Positions 24,266 to 31,590 of a DNA stretch of 64,000 bases are shown here, in pieces. Each line of letters begins with the position of its first letter. Positions within the stretch are counted from its first letter, which is position 1. The translations under genes and the position numbers were made by a program. The notes beneath the pieces are model-generated. The model searched no databases. It saw only the letters and a list, made by a program, of their open reading frames with translations, and was not told where the DNA came from. This DNA comes from Pseudomonas vancouverensis (GTDB lineage: Bacteria > Pseudomonadota > Gammaproteobacteria > Pseudomonadales > Pseudomonadaceae): positions 1 to 64,000 of the forward strand of contig NZ_RRZK01000020.1 in the NCBI RefSeq assembly GCF_004348895.1, read 5' to 3'.

Positions 24266-24282
24266 ATGCCTGGAGTTTGTGC

Positions 24283-24942
24283 ATGCCCATCACTGAGCAG
24301 CAATTGCTGCGAATCCTCCCCAACGCCCGCCCAGTCGCGGGCGTTTTTGTGTCCGCGCTTAATCTGGCCATGGCGCGGTTCGACATCACGTCGCCGGTGC
24401 GCCAGGCGGCCTTTCTGGCGCAAGTCGGGCACGAGTCGGTCAGCCTGACGAAGTTGTCGGAAAGCCTCTATTACAAAGACCCCGAGCGGGTCGCGCTGTT
24501 GTTCAAGTACGGCTTTGACCTGAACAAAAACGGCCGGGTCGATCCGGCCGAGGTGGAGTTTGCCAAGGGCTATCTACGCAATTCGGAAAAGCTGGCTAAC
24601 CGTGTTTATGGCGGCCGTTACGGTAACGGCCCCGAGGCGTCCGGTGATGGCTACAAGTACCGAGGGCGTGGCCTGATCGGGATCACCTTCAGCGATAACT
24701 ATCGGCTGTGCGGCAAGGCCCTGGGGCTGCCGTTGCTGGATCGCCCCGAGTTGCTGGAACAGCCGGAGCATGCGGCCATGTCGGCGGCCTGGTACTGGTG
24801 GGATCGAGGCTTGAACGAGTTGGCGGACGTTGGCCAGTTCGATCGGATCACGCGCGTGGTCAACGGCGGCGACAACGGCCGCGCCGAGCGCCTGGCGTTG
24901 TGGGCAACGGCCAAGGGGGTGCTATGTCCGTCCTCGATCTGA
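24283..24942 (+). CDS. Endolysin, GH19 chitinase-like lysozyme
   Basis: 219 residues from ATG 24283 (TGGAG upstream). Residues 40-60 carry FLAQVGHESVSLTKLSES with the catalytic Glu near 51. YKYRGRGLIGITFSDNY near 127-143 and the C-terminal WWDRGLNELAD...RITRVVNGGDNG complete the GH19 fold. The enzyme cuts the N-acetylglucosamine/muramic acid chain of peptidoglycan. Residues 79-90 fit the 12-residue EF-hand calcium loop exactly (D-L-N-K-N-G-R-V-D-P-A-E). No signal peptide is present, so release depends on the holin. The 3' end overlaps the Rz gene by 19 bases. Confidence 0.93.
   Translation: MPITEQQLLRILPNARPVAGVFVSALNLAMARFDITSPVRQAAFLAQVGHESVSLTKLSESLYYKDPERVALLFKYGFDLNKNGRVDPAEVEFAKGYLRNSEKLANRVYGGRYGNGPEASGDGYKYRGRGLIGITFSDNYRLCGKALGLPLLDRPELLEQPEHAAMSAAWYWWDRGLNELADVGQFDRITRVVNGGDNGRAERLALWATAKGVLCPSSI
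24613..24631. repeat. GTTAC-G-GTAAC dyad 6
   Basis: The longest copy: 9-bp arms GGCCGTTAC and GTAACGGCC around one G, inside the endolysin gene. Confidence 0.75.
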
Positions 24943-25463
24943 TCCCGCCGCCGGTGCGCCCCTGGGCGGTTGCCCTGGTGCTGATGGCGATCGCCGGCGC
25001 GTCCGCTGCCGGAGCCTGGAAGGTCCAAGACTGGCGCTATGGCCAGCAGCTCGCCGAGAAGGCAGGCCAGGCCGATCAGGCGGCGCTAAAGCGTGCTGAG
25101 GATGCCATGGCCAAGCTGGCGATCGAGCAGGCCAAGCGGCTGGCCCTGGAGGCCCGGCTAAAGACCAATGATGAAACCCACCACAAGGAACTCTCTGATG
25201 CAAAGACGGCTCAGCAACGCGTGTCTGATGACCTTGCCACTGCTCATGTCCGGCTGTCAGTCATTCTCGCCGCCGGATTCGGCAGCGTCGGCGGTAACGG
25301 GCTGTCAGCCACTGCCAGCGCCGGCGGCGTGGTTCATGGAGGCACAAGAGCCGAACTTGAGCCAGCGCATGCTCAACGAATTATCGGCATCACCGACGCC
25401 GGCGATCGCGGATTGATCGCGTTGGCCGCGTGCCAAGGCTACGTTCGGGAGCTATCTCGCTGA
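24924..25463 (+). CDS. i-spanin, Rz-like (DUF2514 type)
   Basis: 179 residues from ATG 24924, with AAGGGGG 4 bases upstream. A single N-terminal membrane helix (about 14-33, VALVLMAIAGASAAGAWKV) is followed by a long charged helix to about 115. A C-terminal region with Cys (LIALAACQGYVREL) ends the protein. This is the topology of inner-membrane spanins that fuse the two membranes in the last step of lysis. The o-spanin gene is nested inside in another frame. No unusual codon use is seen. Confidence 0.85.
   Translation: MSVLDLIPPPVRPWAVALVLMAIAGASAAGAWKVQDWRYGQQLAEKAGQADQAALKRAEDAMAKLAIEQAKRLALEARLKTNDETHHKELSDAKTAQQRVSDDLATAHVRLSVILAAGFGSVGGNGLSATASAGGVVHGGTRAELEPAHAQRIIGITDAGDRGLIALAACQGYVRELSR
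25198..25416 (+). CDS. o-spanin lipoprotein, Rz1-like (nested in Rz)
   Basis: 72 residues, wholly inside the Rz gene in a different frame. ATG 25198 has AAGGAA 7 bases upstream. The signal sequence ends in the lipobox LMSG before Cys20, and a Pro-containing tail follows (SFSPPD, QPLPAPAAW). Short, proline-containing outer-membrane lipoproteins of this kind are the partners of Rz. The nested arrangement is the same as in lambda. A strong call despite the lack of sequence conservation in this family. Confidence 0.85.
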   Translation: MQRRLSNACLMTLPLLMSGCQSFSPPDSAASAVTGCQPLPAPAAWFMEAQEPNLSQRMLNELSASPTPAIAD

Positions 25464-25621
25464 AAGAGAAGTAGGGACGTTCTGCATTATTTTATTGCGT
25501 GGCAACTATCGACCCTTCGCTGCCTGTCGCGACCGGCTGAAACCGACCCAAAGCTGACGGTGGCGAGAGGCAAAATTGCCCACAAACAGCTATTTCGCCT
25601 AGATGTCTTGGCCGAAATGAA

Positions 25622-25643
25622 AAAGCCCGCATGGGCGGGCTTT
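25622..25643. terminator. Bidirectional terminator between prophage end and host peptidase gene
   Basis: AAAGCCCGC and GCGGGCTTT pair over 9 bp around a 4-base loop, with A-run before and T-run after. It can stop the late phage transcript from the left and the peptidase transcript from the right. The 25464-25696 gap otherwise shows nothing that I can support; an att site may be hidden there. Confidence 0.72.
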
Positions 25644-25696
25644 GGGACCTACAACGAACGGCGCTGCTCCATCAGCTGTTGGTTAGCCTATACGAC

Positions 25697-26794
25697 CTAC
25701 AGTTTTCCCCAACCCAGCGTACGCAGCGCACCCAGCAAGGTCTGGCCATCCAGACTCGGCGCCCGGCGACCGTCCTCGCTGACCATCTCACGCCCAGCCA
25801 ACAATGCGTTGATAATGGCCTCTTCTACGGCCTCGGCCGCAGCAGCAAAAAGTGGTGAGATGTGATCGTTGTTGACCATGTCCACCGTAGTGCTCAGGGG
25901 CAGGCCTTTACGCGCATAGTCAGCTGGCGGTATGTCATGATTTCCGGTCGCGAAGGCGAGGAAAATGTCGCCGCTGGAGTCTTCCGTGCCACCGCCGGTG
26001 CGGGCGATACCGATGGAGGCACGCTGAGCCAGGCGCTGGCACTGGTGGGGCAATAGCGGTGCATCGGTTGCGATGACAACCACGATGGAGCCCATTCCGG
26101 GCGTACCGCTATCGGCGAACGGCGACTCGATTTCACCCAGCAAGCGCCCGACCGGGTAGCCATCAACCCGCAACTCGCGGCGCATGCCATGATTGGCTTG
26201 CACCAGAGCCCCTACCGTCCAGCTACCCTGGTCCGCTGGCAGCCGACGCGAGGCTGTGCCGATGCCACCCTTGAATTCATGGCAGATCATTCCGGTACCC
26301 CCCCCGACAGCCCCTTCGACGACGACTCCGCCGCGAGCTAAAGCCAAGGCCTCGTTGACCTGCTCGGGTCCGACATGCTGACCCCAGATATCGTTAAGCA
26401 GACCATCGAAGGTCTCCATGACCACCGGCATGCACCAATAGATCGCGTCGCCGCCCTGGCCGCGCTCGCAGTTGATCAATGCGTCACGCACTGCACCAAC
26501 GCTGTGGGTGTTGGTGATCGCTACCGGTGTGGTCAGCAGGCCGGCCTCACGTATCCACTCCAGCCCGGTGGCATCACCGTTGCCATTGAGGACGTGGCAT
26601 CCGGCAAAGCAGGGTTGCATGCGAGGGGATCCGCTGCGCGGCTGGACGATTGTCACGCCGGTACGTACCTGCTTGCCGTTACGTTCCTCACAGATCGTGC
26701 TGTGCCCGACCCGTACTCCCGGTACATCCGTAATGGCGTTGAATTGGCCCGGAGTGCCGAGCCCAATGCTGATTCCAAGTTCACGTGCTCGCAT
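25697..26794 (-). CDS. DmpA/BapA-type P1 family peptidase (Ntn hydrolase)
   Basis: 365 residues. Landmarks of the DmpA family are the N-terminal ITDVPGVRVGHSTI, GAVGGGTGMICHEFKGGIGT, NHGMRRELRVDGYPVGRLLG and the self-cleavage site GMG-SIVVVIATDAPLLP. Ser236 would become the N-terminal nucleophile after autoproteolysis. Members remove N-terminal residues from amides and short peptides, including beta- or D-amino acid peptides. No signal peptide is seen, so the enzyme is cytoplasmic. The permease gene is 15 bases upstream on the same strand. The pair probably takes up and hydrolyses peptide-like or amide compounds, with the divergent LuxR regulator as likely controller. Confidence 0.9.
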   Translation of the reverse strand: MRARELGISIGLGTPGQFNAITDVPGVRVGHSTICEERNGKQVRTGVTIVQPRSGSPRMQPCFAGCHVLNGNGDATGLEWIREAGLLTTPVAITNTHSVGAVRDALINCERGQGGDAIYWCMPVVMETFDGLLNDIWGQHVGPEQVNEALALARGGVVVEGAVGGGTGMICHEFKGGIGTASRRLPADQGSWTVGALVQANHGMRRELRVDGYPVGRLLGEIESPFADSGTPGMGSIVVVIATDAPLLPHQCQRLAQRASIGIARTGGGTEDSSGDIFLAFATGNHDIPPADYARKGLPLSTTVDMVNNDHISPLFAAAAEAVEEAIINALLAGREMVSEDGRRAPSLDGQTLLGALRTLGWGKL

Positions 26795-26809
26795 AACTGC
26801 TCCTGAAAT

Positions 26810-28174
26810 TCAAAGTTTCTGGAAGGCCGGGCTGAGCCTGCCGTTGGTTCTGTAGAAAATGACCGCTATGGCAAATATCCCGACGATGATGAGAAGGTCG
26901 CGATGCGAGGCGCCGAGCAAAAGGTTGACCAGCAGGTAACCGGCGCCCAGTACCGCCAGCATCGCCGGCAGCGGCCACAACGGCATGCGGTACGGGTGTT
27001 CGCGTTCCTTGCGCAGCACGCGGCTGAACAGTGCACAAAGCGCCACCACCAGGTAAATCAGGATCAGCAACAGTACGGAGAATGAGGTGAGCTCGGCGAG
27101 GTTCGAGCTGAAGCTCAGCGCTGCCGAAGGCACAGCCAGGAACAGGGTCGCCAGCCAAGGCGATTCCCAGCGTGGATGGATACGTGTGAGGGCGCGGTTC
27201 AACGATGGTGTCCAGAGTTCGTCACGACCACTGCTGTAGACGACCCGGCCAACCTGGATGACGATGGCAACGATGGCGTTGAATACCGAAAGGAAAATCC
27301 CGGCACTGACTAACCGCGACAGTGTCGGGTTGCCGTGGGCGCTGAGCAGATAGCCGATGGGGTCCGGGCTAGCCAACATATCTTGCAGGGACGGCGCACC
27401 TATCAGCAGCGCAGTGAGCGGCACCAGTTCAATCACGACGACCAACGCCAGTGACCAGAGCACGGCACGGTGCACACTGCGACCTCTGTCGTGCATGTCT
27501 TCGGCAAGGAGCACGGCGCTACCGAAACCGTTGTAGGAGAACAATGCGGTGCCGACCGCGCCGATCACCAGGACCCAGGGCGCGACCGACATCACACCAT
27601 GATCAACAAATTGTGGCTGCACCAGAATGCTGAGCGGCTGCGTCGCGTGGCCAAAACCCAGCACGACAATCACCAGCAGCGCAGCGACTTCCAGCAACAG
27701 ACAGGAACCCGTGATCCAGGCGTTCAGCTTGATATTGAGAATACCCAGCAGATAGCTGGTGGCCACAATAATCAAGGCCACCATTTGGGTGTCGAACTGC
27801 GTGCCCAGTGCACCGTTCAAATAGGTTGCCGCGCCCGTGGCCAGTACCGGCGGAATGAACAGCAGCGCCACCATCACGGTGAGGAAAGTGGCGTAACCCG
27901 CCATGCCGCCGAATACACGTTTGGCGTAGACATATTCGCCGCCGGCGGAACTGTGCGCGCGACCCAGTTCGGCGTAGCACCAGGCAAACATCAGAGCCAG
28001 AAAGGCGGCGATGATGAAAGCCAGAAACGCGCCGCTGCCCGCTTGCTGGATGGCGAAGGGCGCGATAACAAATACCGAACTTGCGGGAGTGACCGCCGAT
28101 ACCGTAATGGCGACCACGTCAAACACACCGAGGCTGGGCTTCAGGCCGCTCCCTTGCGGGGTGGAAGTGCTCAT
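26810..28174 (-). CDS. APC-superfamily amino acid permease
   Basis: 454 residues from the ATG at 28174, with AAGGAAACG upstream; a longer frame from 28279 is not needed. About 12 membrane helices. The first contains GVFDVVAITVSAVTPASSVF, and the next loop AELGRAHSSAGGEYVYAKRVF has the usual EL...P/S..GG.Y.Y motif of the family. Such permeases import amino acids or amines with protons. It is followed 15 bases later by the peptidase, which suggests that the substrate is a peptide- or amide-like compound. No substrate can be named from the sequence. Confidence 0.88.
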   Translation of the reverse strand: MSTSTPQGSGLKPSLGVFDVVAITVSAVTPASSVFVIAPFAIQQAGSGAFLAFIIAAFLALMFAWCYAELGRAHSSAGGEYVYAKRVFGGMAGYATFLTVMVALLFIPPVLATGAATYLNGALGTQFDTQMVALIIVATSYLLGILNIKLNAWITGSCLLLEVAALLVIVVLGFGHATQPLSILVQPQFVDHGVMSVAPWVLVIGAVGTALFSYNGFGSAVLLAEDMHDRGRSVHRAVLWSLALVVVIELVPLTALLIGAPSLQDMLASPDPIGYLLSAHGNPTLSRLVSAGIFLSVFNAIVAIVIQVGRVVYSSGRDELWTPSLNRALTRIHPRWESPWLATLFLAVPSAALSFSSNLAELTSFSVLLLILIYLVVALCALFSRVLRKEREHPYRMPLWPLPAMLAVLGAGYLLVNLLLGASHRDLLIIVGIFAIAVIFYRTNGRLSPAFQKL

Positions 28175-28365
28175 ATCGTTTCCTTGTATTGTTATTGGAT
28201 TAAGGCAAAGCGAATTGAGACGCAGCGATGCACGACCTGCGCTGCGCCGATTCTGCGCAGCACCGGGTACACACGACAATAACCTGATGGGAGTACTCCC
28301 CTTGACCCGGGATGGGGCTGATCAGCCACACTAGCCACCTCACCCCTGCGAGCGCGGAGATGTAC

Positions 28366-29169
28366 ATGGAAACTTTATTCCGGGAGGCCGGCATGCACGT
28401 CGGGCTGGCCCGAATCGTCGAGCAACTTGGCGGGGAACGTTTTTGGAGGCAGATGATCCTGCTGTTGCGCCAATGGCTGCCATTTGACAATGCTCTGGCC
28501 ACCCACATTCCCCCCCAGGGCACGCCGCTGCCACTGGAACTCTTTGATGGCACACCCGATATCGGGTTGACGCCAATGGTCGATTACCTGGGTGGGCTTT
28601 ACCTGCTCGACCCGTTCCACCAATCGTGCTGCGAAGGACTGCCCAGCGGGTTGCATCGGCTCGAGGAAGTGGCTCCCGATCAGTTTCGCCAAAGCGAATA
28701 CTTCCTCAGCTACTTCCACAAACACGTGCAGGAAGACGAGGTTCAATTCATCCTCCAACTGCCGGGTGAGGGCACACTTTCATTATCACTGGGCATGCAC
28801 CGTGCGTTCAGCGCCGAAGAGTACGGCCTGCTTCAACTGATAAGTGCCTGGGTGCTGGCGCTTATGCAGCAGCATTGGCAACTCTGCAGCTCAAGCCTTG
28901 CTATTGCACGCAATACTGAAATTCCCATGCAAATCCGTGATGCGATGACCCAATTTGGTTCCGGCGTATTGTCGGAACGGGAGTTGGAAATTGCTCAGCT
29001 AGTGCTGCGTGGCCATTCGTCCAAGGCCATTGCCGAGCGCTTGGCGATTTCACCGGATACCGTGAAGGTGCACCGCCGGCACCTTTACGCAAAGCTCGAT
29101 ATATCCTCTCAGCCTGAGCTGTTCGCGCTGTTCATACAGGCTTTAGGTCACGATCCCAAGAGCCCATGA
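28366..29169 (+). CDS. LuxR-family transcriptional regulator
   Basis: 267 residues when started at ATG 28366, which has CGGAGA 5 bases upstream; an earlier ATG at 28312 is possible. The C-terminal segment VLSERELEIAQLVLRGHSSK followed by AERLAISPDTVKVHRRHLYAKL is a LuxR-type HTH. The N-terminal 200 residues do not look like an autoinducer-binding or receiver domain, and no phosphorylation site is evident. It is divergent from the permease-peptidase pair with a 191-bp shared upstream region, so it very probably regulates them. Effector unknown. Confidence 0.88.
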   Translation: METLFREAGMHVGLARIVEQLGGERFWRQMILLLRQWLPFDNALATHIPPQGTPLPLELFDGTPDIGLTPMVDYLGGLYLLDPFHQSCCEGLPSGLHRLEEVAPDQFRQSEYFLSYFHKHVQEDEVQFILQLPGEGTLSLSLGMHRAFSAEEYGLLQLISAWVLALMQQHWQLCSSSLAIARNTEIPMQIRDAMTQFGSGVLSERELEIAQLVLRGHSSKAIAERLAISPDTVKVHRRHLYAKLDISSQPELFALFIQALGHDPKSP

Positions 29170-29438
29170 TCGCCTTGTGGCTGCAATAAACAGAACCTCT
29201 GGTGCCGAATCTGCTTTGCATGGCAGTAGTTGGTTGATCACTGCCTCTTGCAAAGGGCAGGAATCGACCAAAGCTGACAGTCGGCCTGGCTCAGATTCAT
29301 TGATTTTCGACTCTCATTGTGTGACTGCTTTTGGCCGATTTCTGCCTGTCGCTGAGGGCAGCAACCGCCCCATAGAGGACTTGATTGAACTGTCTCCCGG
29401 TAAGCGGCGTCAAAAGTAAAATCATGCTGGAGGCAGCC

Positions 29439-29633
29439 ATGAACATAACCGAAGTGGCTGTGATAAAGGCCGCAAGAGAGCTTGCGGAAAAAGACTGTCA
29501 AGACAACGCGTAAGCTGTCACTGATGTGACTGATGAAATCAGAAACATTAGATTCAGGTTCGCAGGTGAGGAATATCAGCAGGAGCTGGAATACCTTTTT
29601 CTGCGATATGCGCAAACACGACCTTACAAGTGA
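29439..29633 (+). pseudogene. Small gene interrupted by one in-frame TAA
   Basis: ATG 29439 has GGAGG 5 bases upstream. The frame gives 24 residues (MNITEVAVIKAARELAEKDC...) to TAA 29511, then continues open for 39 more codons, with sense like protein (FRFAGEEYQQELEYLFLRYA), to TGA 29631. Without the TAA it would be a 64-residue protein. A single base change would explain the loss. No family is recognised. It lies in a patch of decayed sequence. The rest of 29170-29717 holds nothing that I can support. Confidence 0.6.
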
Positions 29634-29717
29634 CCGGGCCCAAAAAGTCGCAACGACCTGAGCACGGGTAGTGAATCAGCGTCGTTATCAAAAAAACACG
29701 GATTGCCCGGCAGCTGT

Positions 29718-29877
29718 CATTCCGGCGCCATCATCACAGCGAGCGTCGGCTTGATGAAATCTTCATTCTTACCGCTTACCGATGGCTTCTAGGGCGCCGT
29801 GTACATTTTTCGCAACATTGGCAGAGCCACAGTTTCCCCCAGTTGGAGAGCTCCATGATGGCGAGTTCCAGGTCGTG
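29718..29877 (-). pseudogene. Degenerate copy of the 69-residue gene at 30955-31164
   Basis: The stretch matches the intact small gene to the right base by base over about 160 bases (both begin TCCGGCGCCATCATCACAGC) with many substitutions and small indels. NVAKNVHGALEAIG here equals DVADNVRGALEAID in the intact copy, followed at once by stops and frameshifts. It is a dead duplicate. The two copies flank the secreted-protein gene at 29921-30772. Confidence 0.8.
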
Positions 29878-29920
29878 CTGGCGGGGGACTCCGAATTGCC
29901 ATACGACTGCCTCTGACAGA

Positions 29921-30772
29921 TTAGGGGCGAAGCTCGCACGGTGGCAGGTTGGTTGGAGCCTTGTTGAAATAGCGTTCGTCTACAGGCATGGCCGGCATGT
30001 ACGGCGCTTTGCATGCAAAAACCTCTGAACGGTAGGAGCTATCATTGCCGGCCGGTGCCCCCATGTAGCCGCTAGGGGGCACTTCGTGAACTTCAGGAGA
30101 GCCTATCGGGCCTTCGGCTCTGTAGCTGACAGCTACGGCATACACGAGGAAGTTACAGTGGTTCTGCCAATTCACGGTGTCTTGGATGCCAGCATCGATC
30201 AGACAGCCGTCTGCCCGACCAAACTGCTTCTGGTGCTCCTTGGATTGGGCGTTCGTTGAGGGCTCAGATTTCGAAGTCGTTGGTGTGGAGCTGCGAATTG
30301 TGGATGAAGCGCTGACGGATTTAATCTTGGCCGCCTGAGGGGGGTGAGCTTTCTCCCATTTGGCTGACATTAGCTCTGGATTGGGTAAAGCTTTGATCGT
30401 GCACTTACCCCAGTGGTGGGCCAGCTTCTTGGACGCGTCCCCATAGATGCCTGGTGCACTCGGGTCATCAATGGCATCCAGGCTGGTGGTTGCTGAGCCG
30501 TCGGGCAGAATAGTGACCCGCACGGATTTGCCATTGTAAGGGATGCCTGAAAAAGTCACTGAGCCATTGCCTGGTGTGCCAAGCAACCTCACACGGTCGC
30601 CGCCTGCCGATCCGTCTTGATTGAAGTTGTACTGCTTGCCAATCACATTCTTGAAATAAACCGTTCCGGGTATGGCCGGTAATTTGCACACGAATGAGTT
30701 CTCTTTGCGTGCATCAGTCGCCTGGGCAGAGCCGCCGAGCAGCACGAGCCCGATTATCCATGCGCCCCTCAT
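29921..30772 (-). CDS. Secreted protein of unknown function
   Basis: 283 residues. Residues 1-18 form a signal peptide ending AQA (GLVLLGGSAQA). The mature part is polar, with pairs of Cys near 28 and 124 and further Cys at the C-terminus (CKAPYMP, PPCEL). The middle, 150-180, is Ser/Thr-rich and looks like a linker. The N-terminal domain has NFNQDGSAGGDRVRLLGTPGN, and the C-terminal domain has NWQNHCNFLVYAVAVSYRAEG. No family is recognised. It is placed between two copies of a small gene, one dead, so it may have arrived by insertion. Confidence 0.65.
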   Translation of the reverse strand: MRGAWIIGLVLLGGSAQATDARKENSFVCKLPAIPGTVYFKNVIGKQYNFNQDGSAGGDRVRLLGTPGNGSVTFSGIPYNGKSVRVTILPDGSATTSLDAIDDPSAPGIYGDASKKLAHHWGKCTIKALPNPELMSAKWEKAHPPQAAKIKSVSASSTIRSSTPTTSKSEPSTNAQSKEHQKQFGRADGCLIDAGIQDTVNWQNHCNFLVYAVAVSYRAEGPIGSPEVHEVPPSGYMGAPAGNDSSYRSEVFACKAPYMPAMPVDERYFNKAPTNLPPCELRP

Positions 30773-30954
30773 TCTCTAATTACCTCACATCGCGCGTGAT
30801 GCTGTGCAAGTCTAGTCCGGGCAAGATGCGTGGTACGGATCCAGTAATTCTGGCGTCTAGAACAATTGGCGATTTCTGTTATTTCTTCCCCTTGTCCGAG
30901 AGCGCACAGTGGTAACTCAAGGTAGTTTGGTATCAATTTACAAGCGTGATGTAG

Positions 30955-31164
30955 TCAGTCCGGCGCCATCATCACAGCGAGCGTCATCTTGATGAACTCT
31001 TCATTTTTGTCGATGGCTTCCAGGGCGCCGCGCACGTTGTCCGCAACATCTGCGGACCCACGGGCCTCGACCCAGTTGGAAAGCTCCATGATGGCGGCTT
31101 CCAGGGCGAGTTGGTTTTCATTGATTTTGAAGAGCAGGGAAGGGAGCAGGTCTGAGTTTGGCAT
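30955..31164 (-). CDS. Small conserved hypothetical protein, 69 residues
   Basis: Intact reading frame with ATG at 31164. The protein is helical and acidic (NENQLALEAAIMELSNWVEA, VRGALEAIDKNEEFIKMTLA). It has no signal peptide, no Cys, and no membrane segment. A degenerate second copy exists at 29718-29877, which shows that the sequence was once a functional duplicate. The gene lies just downstream of the tRNA-Ser terminator on the same strand. No function can be given. Confidence 0.68.
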   Translation of the reverse strand: MPNSDLLPSLLFKINENQLALEAAIMELSNWVEARGSADVADNVRGALEAIDKNEEFIKMTLAVMMAPD

Positions 31165-31339
31165 CGCGAATCCTCGGTTTTGAGGTCAGCGTAGCAGGAG
31201 CGTATTAGGTCGGCAGGACGCCAGAGAAGGCGCGGGAGGCAGATGATTCAGGTCATTTCTGAGGGAGGGTTGTGGAAATAGCTGAAAAGATGCGGAAACG
31301 ATGGTGCTCCCATCACATCTAGTCACCAAACCCCAGAAA

Positions 31340-31371
31340 CGACAAAGCCCTGAAAAATCAGGGCTTTGTCG
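31340..31371 (-). terminator. Terminator of tRNA-Ser
   Basis: CGACAAAGCCCTGA and TCAGGGCTTTGTCG pair over 14 bp around a 4-base loop. On the minus strand it begins 8 bases after the tRNA end and is followed by TTTCT. Confidence 0.78.
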
Positions 31372-31379
31372 TATAAAGA

Positions 31380-31467
31380 TGGCGGAGGCGATGGGATTCG
31401 AACTCATGGACCTGTTACAGTCGACGGTTTTCAAGACCGTTGCCTTAAACCACTCGGCCACACCTCC
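31380..31467 (-). tRNA. tRNA-Ser(UGA)
   Basis: On the minus strand the sequence begins GGAGGTGTGGCCGAGTGG and ends in CGCCTCC, discriminator G and encoded CCA. The acceptor arms GGAGGTG and CGCCTCC pair over 7 bp. The anticodon loop is CTTGAAA with anticodon TGA, within the stem GGT/ACC region, and the long variable arm of a type II tRNA is present. The T arm has GTTCGAATC. All features of tRNA-Ser are present and there is no sign of prophage insertion here. Confidence 0.96.
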
Positions 31468-31542
31468 GTTTGCGTTGCGGGCGCCATAATACCTGAATGA
31501 AACACACTGTCAAACTCTCTGCATAGCTAGTTACAGAGCGTC

Positions 31543-31551
31543 TGTTATGAT
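31543..31551 (+). promoter_or_regulatory. Extended -10 element of the YccA-like gene
   Basis: TGTTATGAT at 31543-31551 is a TGn-TATGAT extended -10, 40 bases upstream of the ATG. No good -35 is seen 17 bases before, which is usual for this promoter class. Confidence 0.4.
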
Positions 31552-31590
31552 CTTTGCGACTGAACGTTTCAAACCAACAGGAGTGTCGCC

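Larger units (their letters stand above)
1..25463. mobile_element. Prophage, right-hand part (lambda-type head, P2-type contractile tail)
   Basis: A continuous block of phage genes on the plus strand, from an integrase C-terminus at the window edge to the Rz/Rz1 spanins. Head and packaging genes are of lambda type and tail genes of P2/Mu contractile type, so the virion would be a myovirus. Every essential late function expected is present and open, which suggests an intact late region. The early region (repressor, replication) and the left attachment site lie outside the window. The right boundary is inferred to fall between the end of Rz (25463) and the host peptidase gene whose 3' end is at 25697; no att repeat could be identified because the left end is not visible. 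Confidence 0.93.

Noticed and set aside
31380-31467. tRNA-Ser as attachment site of the prophage
   Set aside because: It lies 6 kb beyond the last phage gene with host genes between, and no phage sequence or partial tRNA copy is adjacent to the prophage end.
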